Below are positions 1 through 9,676 of a DNA stretch of 64,000 bases, piece by piece. Below the pieces are notes generated by a model that did not search any database, was not told the origin of the DNA, and was given only the letters and a program-made list of their open reading frames with translations. Origin of the DNA: Paenilisteria riparia FSL S10-1204 (GTDB taxonomy: Bacteria > Bacillota > Bacilli > Lactobacillales > Listeriaceae); NCBI RefSeq assembly GCF_000525995.1, contig NZ_AODL01000004.1:1-64000 (forward strand), read 5' to 3'. Position 1 is the first letter of the stretch; the number at the start of each line of letters is the position of its first letter. The position numbers and the translations under genes were made by a program.

Positions 1-336
1 ATGGCAATGTTAATCCCATTATTACTTATGATTGTTATTGTTCTACTTCTTGCTTATTCGTCCACAACAAAAAAACGTCAAAAAGAAGTCAATGCAATGC
101 AAAGTGGTTTATCAAAAGGTGATAAAATCATTACTATCGGAGGATTGCACGGAACAGTTGTAGCAATTGAAGATGGCAATGTTGTACTTGATTGTGCTGG
201 TAGTGAGCTAACTTTTGATCGCAATGCAGTTCGTACTGTATTAGCGAAGTCAGACGCAGTTGAGGAAGAAGTTGTGGAAGCAGAAGTTGAGGAAGAACCA
301 ACAACGGAAGTAGAAACAAAGGAAAATTCAAAATAA
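1..336 (+). CDS. yajC: Preprotein translocase auxiliary subunit YajC
   Basis: Small single-span membrane protein that associates with SecDF and assists SecYEG export. The first 20 residues form one hydrophobic helix, followed by a basic stretch (TTKKRQKEV) and the YajC core with GDKIITIGGLHGTV near residues 40-53. The C-terminal 30 residues are Glu-rich. The open frame begins at the window edge, so the true start may lie upstream. SecDF follows about 600 bases downstream with the comN-like gene between, the arrangement I recall from Listeria. A hairpin with a T tract lies directly after the stop. Confidence 0.9.
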   Translation: MAMLIPLLLMIVIVLLLAYSSTTKKRQKEVNAMQSGLSKGDKIITIGGLHGTVVAIEDGNVVLDCAGSELTFDRNAVRTVLAKSDAVEEEVVEAEVEEEPTTEVETKENSK

Positions 337-347
337 GAGGTAAAAAG

Positions 348-389
348 AACAAGCCATGAATGAAAATTCCTTGTATTGGCTTGTTTTTT
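348..389 (+). terminator. Intrinsic terminator after yajC
   Basis: Nine-base-pair stem AACAAGCCA / TGGCTTGTT around a loop of about 20 bases, followed by six T. It begins 12 bases after the yajC stop and would separate yajC from the following gene. Confidence 0.75.
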
Positions 390-561
390 CTTGTTTAGAT
401 TTGGGTATATAAGAACTATGTTTTGATGGATTTTTAGGTTGTTAACCGTTTTCTTGGACACATTTGGCAGAAAGATTTGTTTTTTTTGTAGATTATGCTT
501 CCCATTTCCTAGATAATTAGATAAAATGAATCTATGTTGTTTGAAAAAGAAGGTGTAAGGA

Positions 562-849
562 ATGAGAGAGAGTTTCAACATGGAAAGCTATGACCAAATA
601 GAACCAGCCATTTTAATTCGAGTAGAAGATTTTCAACTCATGGGGTATCGCGAAATTAAAGCGGAGCACATCTGGTCTTTTTTGAATGAAGTTGTTTGGA
701 AAGATCAAGAAAACCCACCACTACATCAACGCATTCACGACATTTTACAAATGAAAATAGCATCACTCATGGATTTCGTAACCATGGGACCATCGCAAGA
801 AGCACCAATAGAAGAAATCATAGAAGTGCTTCCAGAAGGTCAAGAGTAG
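562..849 (+). CDS. Post-transcriptional regulator, ComN-like
   Basis: 95-residue soluble protein resembling Bacillus ComN (YrzD), a small post-transcriptional regulator that affects the comE mRNA. Recognisable features are the LMGYREIKAEHIW segment near residues 22-34 and the basic/Trp patch VVWKDQ near 40-45, then a helical region ending in an acidic tail. ATG at 562 follows a purine-rich AAGGTGTAAGGA; a second in-frame ATG at 580 is possible. It sits alone between yajC and secDF. The comE genes lie about 49 kb downstream in this window. The assignment is from family resemblance; regulation of comE here is inferred. Confidence 0.7.
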   Translation: MRESFNMESYDQIEPAILIRVEDFQLMGYREIKAEHIWSFLNEVVWKDQENPPLHQRIHDILQMKIASLMDFVTMGPSQEAPIEEIIEVLPEGQE

Positions 850-919
850 CAGTCTACATAGCGTAATGGCACTTACAAGGGTGTCTGTTGTTAGTAGATG
901 AGGGAGGAATTAGAAAGAA

Positions 920-3181
920 ATGATAAAGAAAAGTAAGCTAATCACGTTTTTCCTTGTCGTGGCGATTATTTTCGGGACAGTTATTTTTACAGCAAAACCA
1001 GTTCTGGATAAAATCAATCTAGGCCTAGATTTACAAGGTGGTTTTGAGGTTTTATACCAAGTGAAGCCGGCCGATGGGAAAAGCGAAGTAACCAATGATG
1101 TATTAAAAGAGACAGTGGCGACACTGGATCAACGTATCAATGCTCTAGGGGTTAATGAACCTGTCATCACTATTGAAAGTGGTAACCGGATTCGTGTACA
1201 ACTGGCGGGTGTTACCGATCAAAACGAAGCACGTAAAATCCTATCAACACAAGCAGTCTTATCGTTCCGTGATGCGAATGATAAGCTGATGATGGACGGT
1301 AGTGATCTCGTGCCAGGCAGTGCTAAAGCTGTCACAAATGACAAGAACCAAGCAATTGTTACACTAGAATTGAAAGATAAAAGTAAATTTGCTAGTGTAA
1401 CTAAAACAGTTGCGGGGATGGCTCCAGACAATCAATTAGTTATTTGGTTGGATTGGAAAGAAGGCTTGAAATATAAAACTGAGCGTTCAAAAGAAAAACC
1501 AGCATATCTTTCTGCACCTAATGTAGACCGAGAACTGGATACGAAAAAAGTAGAGATTTCTGGTAGCTTTACGATGGATTCTGCAAAAGAATTGGCGAAT
1601 TTGCTAAATTCCGGAGCGCTTCCTGTTAAATTAACGGAAGTTTACTCTACATCTGTTGGTGCGCAATTTGGTCAAGACGCATTAGCGGAAACAATTTTGG
1701 CAGGTATTATTGGTGTCGCTGCAATCTTTATTTTCATGATGGCTGTATATCGCTTGCCTGGTGTTATTGCATCGATTACGTTAGTTGCATATACGTATAT
1801 TGTCTTATTAATTTTAGGTTTATTAAATGCAACCCTTACACTACCAGGGATTGCCGGGCTGATTCTCGGTATAGGAATGGCGGTAGATGCCAACGTTATT
1901 ACCTATGAGCGGATAAGGGAAGAACTCAAGGTTGGGAAGTCTACGAAAACAGCATTCGATATAGGTGGGAAAGAATCCTTCAGAGCAATTTTTGATGGGA
2001 ATATTTCTACACTGATTGTTGCTGGGGTTCTTTTCTACTTCGGTACAAGTTCCATTAAAGGCTTTGCGACGGTATTGATTATTAGTATTTTAGTAAGTTT
2101 CTTAACAGCAGTTTGGGGTTCAAGAGCGCTTATGGGGCTTCTTGTAAGTAGTAATGCTTTGAACAATAAACCTGGACTGTTTGCTGTTCGTCGTAAGGAT
2201 ATTCATGACCTACACGAAGGTAAGCAAACGTTCGACTTGAAAACGCATTTTGATAAATATGATTTTGTCAAACATCATCGTGCTTTCTTGACGACATTCG
2301 CAGTGATTGTTGTCATTGGTATTGTGATACTTTCTGTGTTCAAGCTGAACCTTGGTATTGACTTTGCTAGTGGTACGCGTGCTGAGATTACGGCAACGCA
2401 TGCACTGACGGAGGAACAGATTAATAAAGATTTGAAATCGATTGATATGCCTTCGAACGATGTTAGTTTCCAAAATAATAATAAAACAGCGGTTGTTAGT
2501 TATAAAGGTGCGCTAAGTCAAGACGAAATTGCTACATTTAAAGAGCACTTCAAGAAGGAGTATGGCGAAGACCCGAATATTAGTACGGTAACGCCAACAG
2601 TTGGGCAGGAGCTCGCGAAAGATGGTTTATGGGCACTGGCAATTGCATCTATTTTAATTGTCATTTATATTGCTTTCCGATTTGAAGTATCTATGGGGAT
2701 TGCGACGATTCTATCACTCTTATTCGATGCATTCGTGATTTTTGTCTTCTTTAGTATTTTCCGATTGGAAGTTGATTTAACATTTATCGCTGCGGTGTTG
2801 ACGGTTATCGGTTATTCGATTAATGATACGATTGTTACGGCAGACCGGATTCGCGATGTTTCCAACAAAATGGGACGCTTTAAGAAGCCAGAGGATATTG
2901 CGTTTGCAGTCAATCACGGGCTACGTCAAACATTCATCCGTTCGATTAATACGATTTTGACAGTGTTATTCACGGTTGTCGCTTTAATTATCTTTGGTAA
3001 TGAGTCGATTTTGAACTTCTCGATTGCGCTATTAGTGGGATTAGTATCTAGTGTGTTCTCATCTATATTCATGGCAATGCAATTGTGGTATGTATTCAAG
3101 AGACGTGAATTAAAGAAAAAAGGCGTTATCCAGACACAGAAGAAGAAAAAAAGCGCTAGAAATGATCAACCTGTCGTTTAA
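920..3181 (+). CDS. secDF: Fused protein translocase SecDF
   Basis: Membrane proton-driven chaperone that pulls exported polypeptides through SecYEG. The 753-residue protein is the natural SecD-SecF fusion found in Bacillus and Listeria. It has an N-terminal helix, the SecD motif LGLDLQGG near residue 36, a large extracytoplasmic P1 region, six helices with GIGMAVDANVITYERI in the SecD channel, then a second six-helix SecF half with LGIDFASGT and a matching VIGYSINDTIV motif. GGAGG lies 12 bases before the ATG. A strong terminator follows, so it is probably the last gene of its transcript. Confidence 0.97.
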   Translation: MIKKSKLITFFLVVAIIFGTVIFTAKPVLDKINLGLDLQGGFEVLYQVKPADGKSEVTNDVLKETVATLDQRINALGVNEPVITIESGNRIRVQLAGVTDQNEARKILSTQAVLSFRDANDKLMMDGSDLVPGSAKAVTNDKNQAIVTLELKDKSKFASVTKTVAGMAPDNQLVIWLDWKEGLKYKTERSKEKPAYLSAPNVDRELDTKKVEISGSFTMDSAKELANLLNSGALPVKLTEVYSTSVGAQFGQDALAETILAGIIGVAAIFIFMMAVYRLPGVIASITLVAYTYIVLLILGLLNATLTLPGIAGLILGIGMAVDANVITYERIREELKVGKSTKTAFDIGGKESFRAIFDGNISTLIVAGVLFYFGTSSIKGFATVLIISILVSFLTAVWGSRALMGLLVSSNALNNKPGLFAVRRKDIHDLHEGKQTFDLKTHFDKYDFVKHHRAFLTTFAVIVVIGIVILSVFKLNLGIDFASGTRAEITATHALTEEQINKDLKSIDMPSNDVSFQNNNKTAVVSYKGALSQDEIATFKEHFKKEYGEDPNISTVTPTVGQELAKDGLWALAIASILIVIYIAFRFEVSMGIATILSLLFDAFVIFVFFSIFRLEVDLTFIAAVLTVIGYSINDTIVTADRIRDVSNKMGRFKKPEDIAFAVNHGLRQTFIRSINTILTVLFTVVALIIFGNESILNFSIALLVGLVSSVFSSIFMAMQLWYVFKRRELKKKGVIQTQKKKKSARNDQPVV

Positions 3182-3211
3182 TCTTTCGACATGATAAGCT
3201 ATGTTTCGTGC

Positions 3212-3263
3212 CGAATGCTTATCCAATCTGAGAAATCAGGTCGGGATAAGCATTCGTTTTTTT
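3212..3263 (+). terminator. Intrinsic terminator after secDF
   Basis: Perfect 13-base-pair stem (CGAATGCTTATCC pairing with GGATAAGCATTCG) around a 19-base loop, followed by seven T. It starts 30 bases after the secDF stop. Confidence 0.9.
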
Positions 3264-3281
3264 ATATGCAGGAAGGACACT

Positions 3282-3548
3282 ATGAAAAACATGTTTTGGC
3301 AGATTTTATTGATAATCTTGGGAGTATGTATTTTTGCTATCGGATTACTTTATTCAAAGAAATGGCATAATGGAGGGCTGGACACTGGTTGGCCTGATTT
3401 TGATGGGGTGGATTCGTTTATATTTTCAGTCATACTTGGTATTTTTGCGTTCATTTTGATGATTTTGCCGTGGTATGTGTTGAAAACATTACTTATTTTA
3501 GGTGGATTAACGCTTATTTATATGGCAGGTTGGGTATTTACCTTTTAA
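3282..3548 (+). CDS. Small hydrophobic membrane protein, unknown function
   Basis: 88-residue protein that I do not recognise. It has a hydrophobic helix at residues 5-25, a short polar segment with WHNGGLDTGWPDFDG, and two further hydrophobic stretches to the C terminus, so three membrane spans are likely. The open frame extends upstream to 3201, but that part overlaps the secDF terminator. ATG 3282 follows GGAAGGA at suitable spacing and is preferred. The gene lies just after the terminator and runs almost directly into the next small gene. It could be a DUF-type Firmicutes envelope protein. Confidence 0.6.
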   Translation: MKNMFWQILLIILGVCIFAIGLLYSKKWHNGGLDTGWPDFDGVDSFIFSVILGIFAFILMILPWYVLKTLLILGGLTLIYMAGWVFTF

Positions 3549-3585
3549 GGAGATGGATGACTATGTTTGAAATTAGGAGATTTTG

Positions 3586-3834
3586 ATGGGCGATGGTGGA
3601 CATATTGCCAGACGGCCAGAAAAGTTGTATGCTTTACATGCGGAACGACATCAAGATTTGGAATTGCCGATGTTTGGTGATTTATTTGTGAATATGCTTC
3701 GTTTAGCGTTGGCGCAGAAAATACCGCTGGGAATTTATTTAGATCAATATGGAGAACGTGAAATGTTAGAGGGGTATGTGCGCTACTTCGTTGATAATCA
3801 TGTGGTTTTTGATGATTTGGATGAGAACGCGTAA
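3586..3834 (+). CDS. Small protein of unknown function, probably frameshifted at both ends
   Basis: The intact frame codes for 82 residues that I do not recognise, with an amphipathic core (MFGDLFVNMLRLALAQ) and an acidic C terminus. The annotated ATG follows AGGAGA by 5 bases. A stronger site, AAGGAGATGG, precedes ATG 3557/3563, whose frame stops after about ten codons. One extra T in the T4 run at 3581-3584 would join it to this frame. At the 3' end, one extra A near 3824 would extend the protein 25 residues to a TAG at 3906, just before lapA. The reconstructed gene would be 3557-3908 and about 117 residues; this is inference. Confidence 0.5.
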   Translation: MGDGGHIARRPEKLYALHAERHQDLELPMFGDLFVNMLRLALAQKIPLGIYLDQYGEREMLEGYVRYFVDNHVVFDDLDENA

Positions 3835-3944
3835 TCGTATGGCAAGTGCATTTTGAGCTGTCGACGATTTTGGATATTCAAATGGGGACACGTGTTTTCG
3901 AGATGTAGCAATGCTGTACGATAACAAGTAGGGAGGTCTTGAAG

Positions 3945-4280
3945 ATGAAAGTACAATGGCAAGTAATCGTAGGTATTATTTTAGCAATTATTATTGCAGT
4001 GTTTGCGATTATGAATGTGGATGGGGTCGAGGTCAATTTCTTATTTGCAAAAGCGGAATGGCCACTGATTTTGGTGATTTTAGGATCGGTGTTAGTAGGC
4101 TGTCTGATTTTCTTCTGTCTGAACATCGTGCGTGTAAATGCGCTCAAAAAGCAAGTGAAGACATCAGAAAATGCGAAAAAGGAATTGGAACGTCAATTGG
4201 CTGCTGAAAAATCGCGTAAAGTGAAAGTTTCAGAAGTGGAAGTGGCGGACAAACCAGAACAATCGACACCAACAATGTAA
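3945..4280 (+). CDS. LapA/DUF1049 family inner-membrane protein
   Basis: 111 residues with two hydrophobic helices (about 7-27 and 42-64) and a charged, coiled C-terminal tail of about 45 residues, the LapA (lipopolysaccharide assembly protein A, DUF1049) layout. In Gram-positive bacteria the role is unknown. ATG 3945 follows GGGAGG by 8 bases; an in-frame TTG at 3939 is less likely. It precedes recJ as in other Listeria, with a terminator between them. Confidence 0.75.
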   Translation: MKVQWQVIVGIILAIIIAVFAIMNVDGVEVNFLFAKAEWPLILVILGSVLVGCLIFFCLNIVRVNALKKQVKTSENAKKELERQLAAEKSRKVKVSEVEVADKPEQSTPTM

Positions 4281-4292
4281 TAATTGGGGAAG

Positions 4293-4318
4293 GATCGCTA
4301 CTTTTAGCGGTCTTTTTT
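4293..4318 (+). terminator. Intrinsic terminator after lapA-like gene
   Basis: Eight-base-pair stem GATCGCTA / TAGCGGTC with one G-T pair, a four-base loop and six T, 12 bases after the stop. Confidence 0.8.
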
Positions 4319-4347
4319 GTTTCATGTACTTTTTAGGATTTTTTCGG

Positions 4348-4353
4348 TATAAT
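4348..4353 (+). promoter_or_regulatory. Probable -10 element for recJ
   Basis: Perfect TATAAT 28 bases before the recJ start, just after a terminator. The -35 region at 4325-4330 (TGTACT) is a poor match, so only the -10 is well supported. Confidence 0.45.
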
Positions 4354-4380
4354 GGGTAAGGTTGAGGGAGGCTTGAGAGC

Positions 4381-6747
4381 ATGATTCATTCGAAATATAA
4401 ATGGCAGTTGGAAACGGTGGATGAAAGTGTAACGGAGCAGATTGCACAAGCTTTGCAATGCACGTTGCCGATGGCGGAATTATATGCACGTCGCAAAGTG
4501 ATGACTGCTGGTCAATTAGATAAATTTCTACATCCTGATAAATATGAAGCGTATAATCCATTTTTACTTGCGGAGATGGAGCTTGCGGTAACGCGAATTA
4601 GGCAAGCGATTGAAGCGGGGGAACAAATTCTCGTGTTTGGGGATTATGATGCGGATGGCGTGACGAGTGTGACGTTGTTGTTGAAAACATTGCGCAAACT
4701 CGGTGCGGAGGCCGAATTTTATATTCCGAATCGGTTTACGGAAGGTTATGGGCCGAATAAGGAGGCGTTTACACAGGCGAAAGATGCTGGTGTGGGGTTG
4801 CTGATTACGGTGGATAATGGGATTGCGGCGCTGGATGTGATGGCGCATGCGAAAGAGATTGGTTTGGATGTGATTGTGACGGATCATCATGAGGCGAAGG
4901 AGACGATGCCTGAGGCGGTCGCTGTGATTCATCCGCGACACCCGGAATCGAATTACCCATTCCCTGATTTAGCGGGCGTAGGCGTGGCTTATAAGTTGGC
5001 TCACGCGTTGTTAGGTGAGGAACCGACGGAGTTATTGGATTTGGTAGCAATTGGGACGGTGGCCGACTTGGTGTCACTAACAGATGAAAACCGCCTATTT
5101 GTGCAAAAAGGATTGCGAATCTTGCGGGATAATTCGAATATTGGTGTGGCTGCGCTTGCCAAACTCGCTAGTACGAAACTTTCGGAAGCGACAGAAGAAA
5201 CGATTGGTTTTATGATAGCGCCACGTTTGAATGCGATTGGACGTCTGGGCCCTGCAGACCCAGCGGCGGACTTATTGCTCACGGAAGATCCAGAGGAAGC
5301 AGTATTTTTAGCGGAAGAAATTGATGAAGCCAACAAGGAACGGCAAGCGATTGTTACGCAAATTACCGAGGAAGCGATTGAAATGATTGAAGCGGAATTT
5401 CTTGGTGATGGGAATGAGGTTCTTGTGCTCGGTAAAGTGGGATGGAATCCTGGTGTTGTTGGGATTGTGGCTTCACGTCTAGTGGATCGCTATGCGAGAC
5501 CTGTGATTGTGCTTGGCATAGATGAAGTGACTGGGATCGCGAAAGGTTCTGGCCGAAGTATTGAGGCGCTTCATTTGTATAAGGCGCTGGAGGCGAATCA
5601 TGAGTTGTTAACGGCGTTTGGTGGTCACCCGATGGCGGCTGGTATGACGCTTAATGTGGCGGATATACCGACTTTGCGTGTTAATTTAGCGAAGTATGCT
5701 CGCGAAACGTTGACGCCAGAAGATTTTGTTTCGGTACTACGCGTGGAAGAGGTGATTCCAGTTGAGGCGGTGACACTTGAATTTATCGGTCAGTTGAATA
5801 AGTTGGCACCATTTGGGACGGATAATCCGAAACCAGTTTTTGCGTTAGAAGGCGTGAAGCTGGATGGCACGAAACGAATTGGCGCGGATAAAACGCATCT
5901 AAAAACGGCAATCACTTCTGAATCAGGCGCGGTGCTTGATGCGGTCGGTTTCGGTACTGGTGAATTGGTTGAAAAAATCTCTCCAATGGCGCGTGTGGAC
6001 ATTGTCGGCGAACTATCGATTAACGAATGGAACAATATGCGAAAACCCCAACTGCGTATTGTTGATTTGAAAATTGATCATTGGCAACTTTTTGATGTAC
6101 GTAGTCGCGGAGAATGGGAAAAACTATTGCAAGCTGGCGGAACTAGTGACAAAGTATTTATTTGTTTCCAACAGGCAACACGTGAAGCATTACTTGCGGC
6201 GAATCCAGGGCTTATTTGCGTACAAGTGAAGACGGTGACTGATTTTGCGGATGAGTTAACAATGAAAGATGTTATTTTTGCAGATATGCCAGATGATATA
6301 GCGTTATTAGAGGCTATTGTTGCTAAAACGCAAACGCAGCGAATTTATTTACATGTTGCATCGGAAAATGGAAACGCGATTGCGTCTATGCCAAATAGAC
6401 AACATTTTGCACAATTTTATGCGGTTCTAAAAAAACATCAACCATTCCCGCTACAGCAAAACATGGCGCGACTTTGTAAACAGTTTCAATGGACAAATGA
6501 GCAAGTGGATTTTATGTCTCGCGTGTTTTTTGACTTAAACTTTGCTACAATGAAAGATGGCGTGGTTCGATTGAATGACGTGCAAGAAAAGCGCAATTTG
6601 GAAGACTCACAAGTGTATAAAGTGAGAGAATATCGAATGGCGATGGAACAGAAGTTACTCTATTCTAACTACAACGAGTTGTATGCGTGGATTGAGAAGT
6701 TGATGAATTCGAAGGGGAATTCAATTTTGGAGGAAATAGTACAATGA
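4381..6747 (+). CDS. recJ: Single-stranded-DNA exonuclease RecJ
   Basis: 5'-3' exonuclease acting on single-stranded DNA in recombination and repair. The 788-residue length matches Bacillus RecJ. The DHH phosphoesterase core is visible: DYDADGVTS at residues 88-96, TVDNG near 143, TDHHE at 167-171, then [10 protein letters not shown] and the DHHA1 motif GGHPMAAG. The last 230 residues form the Firmicutes-specific C-terminal region. The stop overlaps the apt start by four bases (ATGA), so the two genes are translationally coupled. Confidence 0.97.
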   Translation: MIHSKYKWQLETVDESVTEQIAQALQCTLPMAELYARRKVMTAGQLDKFLHPDKYEAYNPFLLAEMELAVTRIRQAIEAGEQILVFGDYDADGVTSVTLLLKTLRKLGAEAEFYIPNRFTEGYGPNKEAFTQAKDAGVGLLITVDNGIAALDVMAHAKEIGLDVIVTDHHEAKETMPEAVAVIHPRHPESNYPFPDLAGVGVAYKLAHALLGEEPTELLDLVAIGTVADLVSLTDENRLFVQKGLRILRDNSNIGVAALAKLASTKLSEATEETIGFMIAPRLNAIGRLGPADPAADLLLTEDPEEAVFLAEEIDEANKERQAIVTQITEEAIEMIEAEFLGDGNEVLVLGKVGWNPGVVGIVASRLVDRYARPVIVLGIDEVTGIAKGSGRSIEALHLYKALEANHELLTAFGGHPMAAGMTLNVADIPTLRVNLAKYARETLTPEDFVSVLRVEEVIPVEAVTLEFIGQLNKLAPFGTDNPKPVFALEGVKLDGTKRIGADKTHLKTAITSESGAVLDAVGFGTGELVEKISPMARVDIVGELSINEWNNMRKPQLRIVDLKIDHWQLFDVRSRGEWEKLLQAGGTSDKVFICFQQATREALLAANPGLICVQVKTVTDFADELTMKDVIFADMPDDIALLEAIVAKTQTQRIYLHVASENGNAIASMPNRQHFAQFYAVLKKHQPFPLQQNMARLCKQFQWTNEQVDFMSRVFFDLNFATMKDGVVRLNDVQEKRNLEDSQVYKVREYRMAMEQKLLYSNYNELYAWIEKLMNSKGNSILEEIVQ

Positions 6748-7265
6748 ACTTAGAAGAATTAAGAAGTTATGTAGCGATTGTAAATGATTGGCCGAAGGAA
6801 GGGATTGTCTTTAAAGATATTACCCCTCTGATGAGTCATGGAGAAGCTTACAAATTTGCAACGGATCAGATTGTGGATTACGCGAAGAAGCTAAGTGTGG
6901 ATGTTATTGTCGGACCAGAAGCACGTGGTTTTATCATTGGCTGTCCAGTGGCTTATTCTCTTGGTATTGGCTTTGCGCCAGTTCGTAAACCGAATAAATT
7001 ACCACGTGAAACAGTGGATATGGAATACGATTTGGAATATGGTACGAATAAGCTTTCGATGCATAAAGATGCAATTAAACCAGGGCAACGCGTGTTAATC
7101 ACGGATGATTTGTTGGCGACTGGTGGTACGATTGAAGCAACGATTAAACTGGTGGAAGAATTGGGAGGCGTCGTTGCTGGGTGTGCGTTCTTAATCGAAT
7201 TAACAGAGCTCGAAGGCCACAAGAAATTAGCGGGTTACGATCGTCTTATTTTAATGGATTTCTAA
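6744..7265 (+). CDS. apt: Adenine phosphoribosyltransferase
   Basis: Converts adenine and PRPP to AMP in purine salvage, in the cytosol. The 173-residue protein has the PRPP-binding loop [13 protein letters not shown] at residues 117-129 and the PEARGF segment near 58-63 typical of Apt. ATG overlaps the recJ stop, and the recJ-apt-rel order is conserved in Bacilli. A hairpin and a separate promoter lie before rel. Confidence 0.97.
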   Translation: MNLEELRSYVAIVNDWPKEGIVFKDITPLMSHGEAYKFATDQIVDYAKKLSVDVIVGPEARGFIIGCPVAYSLGIGFAPVRKPNKLPRETVDMEYDLEYGTNKLSMHKDAIKPGQRVLITDDLLATGGTIEATIKLVEELGGVVAGCAFLIELTELEGHKKLAGYDRLILMDF

Positions 7266-7334
7266 GTAAAGGCTATTGAATTGTGTTTTTTATGGCATAA
7301 TGCAACAAAATTACTTTGTTAGCCACACAAAACA

Positions 7335-7343
7335 TGATATAAT
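7335..7343 (+). promoter_or_regulatory. Extended -10 promoter for rel
   Basis: TGA directly before a perfect TATAAT at 7338-7343, an extended -10 arrangement. The possible -35 TTGTTA at 7317-7322 is 15 bases away. It lies about 90 bases before the rel start. Confidence 0.5.
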
Positions 7344-7363
7344 ACCAAATAAGAATCGTTTTA

Positions 7364-7394
7364 AAAAGCACTCATTTGCGTGGGTGCTTTTACA
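7364..7394 (+). terminator. Hairpin between apt and rel
   Basis: Eleven-base-pair stem AAAAGCACTCA / TGGGTGCTTTT with one wobble and a six-base loop. The T tract is short, so termination may be partial. It lies downstream of the probable rel promoter and could act as a leader attenuator. Confidence 0.4.
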
Positions 7395-7433
7395 TACTTA
7401 TAATAGCTGGGATGAAGAGGGTGTGAGGGGATT

Positions 7434-9653
7434 ATGGCTAAAGAACAAAATTTAACAGCGGATCAAGTAATTGAACTGGCTTCTCATTATATGAATGAGG
7501 AGCACCTTGCGCTTGTCAAAAAAGCCTGTGATTATGCACGGGAAGCGCACAAGGATCAGTTCCGTAAATCGGGGGAACCTTATATCATTCATCCAATCCA
7601 AGTTGCAGGGATTCTCGTTGAACTCGAAATGGATCCAGCAACAGTTGCATCAGGCTTTTTACATGATGTTGTGGAAGACACGCCTGTTACTATTCAGGAT
7701 TTGGAAGAAACATTTACACCAGAGATTGCAATGATTGTTGATGGTGTAACGAAATTAGGGAAAATTAAATATAAATCACATGAAGAACAACAGGCAGAAA
7801 ACCACCGTAAAATGTTCATCGCCATGGCACAAGACATTCGTGTTATGCTCGTAAAATTGGCAGACAGACTACACAATATGCGTACACTAAAGCATTTGCC
7901 AGTTGAGAAACAACGTCGGATTGCGAACGAGACGCTTGAAATTTTTGCACCAATTGCGCATCGTCTGGGGATTTCGCGTGTGAAATGGGAGCTAGAAGAC
8001 ACTGCACTTCGCTACTTGAATCCGCAACAATATTATCGTATTGTGCACTTAATGAAACAGAAGCGGGATGAGCGTGAGCGCTATTTGCGTGATGTGATTG
8101 ATGGTGTGAATGAGAATTTGGATGACTTGCATATTAAGGCAGACATTTCGGGAAGACCGAAGCATATTTACTCTATTTATCGCAAAATGTCAGAGCAACA
8201 CAAGCAGTTTAACGAAATTTATGATTTGCTGGCAGTTAGGATTATTGTGGATAGTATTAAAGACTGTTACGCGGTTTTAGGCATTATTCATACGCGCTGG
8301 AAACCGATGCCTGGCCGTTTCAAAGATTATATTGCGATGCCGAAGTCGAATATGTATCAATCGCTTCATACGACGGTAATCGGTCCACAAGGTGATCCTT
8401 TGGAAGTGCAAATTAGAACGCTTGAGATGCATCAAATTGCAGAATATGGGGTGGCGGCACATTGGGCTTACAAAGAAGGTAAAGTCATCAACTCGAAGAC
8501 TTCATTTGATAATAAAATGAGCTGGTTCCGTGAAATTATTGAGTATCAGAATGAGTCAGAGAACGCCGAAGAGTTCATGGAATCGCTGAAATTAGACTTA
8601 TTTACCGATGTGGTGTATGTTTTCACGCCAAAAGGAGACGTTTTTGAGTTGCCAAATGGTTCTGTACCGCTTGACTTTGCTTATCGAATTCACACGGAAA
8701 TCGGAAACAAGACAATTGGTGCGAAAATTAACGGTAAAATCGTGACTTTGGATTATAAATTGAAAACGGGCGATATCATTGAAATTTTGACGTCGAAGCA
8801 TTCATATGGACCAAGTCGTGACTGGTTGAAACTCGTGCAGACCTCGCAAGCCAAGAACAAGATTCGCCAATTCTTCAAGCGCCAAGCGAAGGAAGAGAAT
8901 GTTGAAAAAGGTCGCGATATGGTCGAAAAAGAACTACGTCAGCTTGATTTTGAGCCTAAGAAAGTGATGACGGCGGAGAATATTAAGAAGTTAGCAGAAC
9001 GGTTGAATTTTAGTCATGAAGATGACTTATTTGCGGCTGTGGGTTACAACGGTATTACAGCCTTGCAAGTCGCGAATCGCTTGACAGAGAAAGAACGTCG
9101 CGAGCGTGAACTAGAGGAGCAAACGGAGAAACTTTTAAATAAAGTGGAAACGAAAGCGAAAAACCCAGCGGACAGTAATAATGAACGCCTGAAAATTAAG
9201 CATAATGCCGGTGTGGTTGTGCAAGGTGTCGGTAATCTATTGATTCGTTTATCACGTTGTTGTAATCCGGTTCCGGGTGACGCTATTGTTGGTTACATTA
9301 CAAAAGGCCGCGGGATTTCCATTCATCGTAAGGACTGTCCGAATGTCACTGGTCCTGATGTGGAACGCTTGATTGATGTGGATTGGGAAGATGCGGATAT
9401 GACCGCTAAAACGGATTACAACGTCGATATTGAAGTGTTTGGTTATAATCGAAATGGGATGCTCAATGATATTTTGCAGGTCGTAAATAGCCTGACAAGC
9501 AACATTAATGGTGTAAACGCAAAAGTGGATAATAACAAAATGGCGACGCTCGTACTCACGTTGCAAATTCATAATATTAATCATTTACAACGCGTTGTGG
9601 ACAAAATTAAGCAAATTCCAGATGTATATACTGTGCGTCGTCTAATGAATTAA
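7434..9653 (+). CDS. relA: Bifunctional (p)ppGpp synthetase/hydrolase Rel
   Basis: Makes and degrades the alarmone (p)ppGpp in the stringent response. 739 residues, the usual length. Domains in order: HD hydrolase with HDVVEDT near residue 75 and ADRLHN near 143; synthetase with RFKDYIAMPK near 295 (the RxKD form typical of bifunctional enzymes); TGS domain from VYVFTPKGD near 390; zinc-finger/CC region with the Cys pair in SRCCNPVPGD; and a C-terminal ACT domain. dtd follows after 23 bases, as in many Firmicutes, and probably shares the transcript. Confidence 0.97.
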   Translation: MAKEQNLTADQVIELASHYMNEEHLALVKKACDYAREAHKDQFRKSGEPYIIHPIQVAGILVELEMDPATVASGFLHDVVEDTPVTIQDLEETFTPEIAMIVDGVTKLGKIKYKSHEEQQAENHRKMFIAMAQDIRVMLVKLADRLHNMRTLKHLPVEKQRRIANETLEIFAPIAHRLGISRVKWELEDTALRYLNPQQYYRIVHLMKQKRDERERYLRDVIDGVNENLDDLHIKADISGRPKHIYSIYRKMSEQHKQFNEIYDLLAVRIIVDSIKDCYAVLGIIHTRWKPMPGRFKDYIAMPKSNMYQSLHTTVIGPQGDPLEVQIRTLEMHQIAEYGVAAHWAYKEGKVINSKTSFDNKMSWFREIIEYQNESENAEEFMESLKLDLFTDVVYVFTPKGDVFELPNGSVPLDFAYRIHTEIGNKTIGAKINGKIVTLDYKLKTGDIIEILTSKHSYGPSRDWLKLVQTSQAKNKIRQFFKRQAKEENVEKGRDMVEKELRQLDFEPKKVMTAENIKKLAERLNFSHEDDLFAAVGYNGITALQVANRLTEKERRERELEEQTEKLLNKVETKAKNPADSNNERLKIKHNAGVVVQGVGNLLIRLSRCCNPVPGDAIVGYITKGRGISIHRKDCPNVTGPDVERLIDVDWEDADMTAKTDYNVDIEVFGYNRNGMLNDILQVVNSLTSNINGVNAKVDNNKMATLVLTLQIHNINHLQRVVDKIKQIPDVYTVRRLMN

Positions 9654-9676
9654 TGAAGTAGCAGGAGGGTGTTTAC

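Noticed and set aside
3201-3281. Upstream extension of the small membrane gene
   Set aside because: It overlaps the secDF terminator and lacks a ribosome site; ATG 3282 has one.
4564-4941. Long minus-strand frames over recJ and many other genes
   Set aside because: They are shadows of strongly supported genes, with repetitive His/Arg/Ser-rich translations and no ribosome sites.
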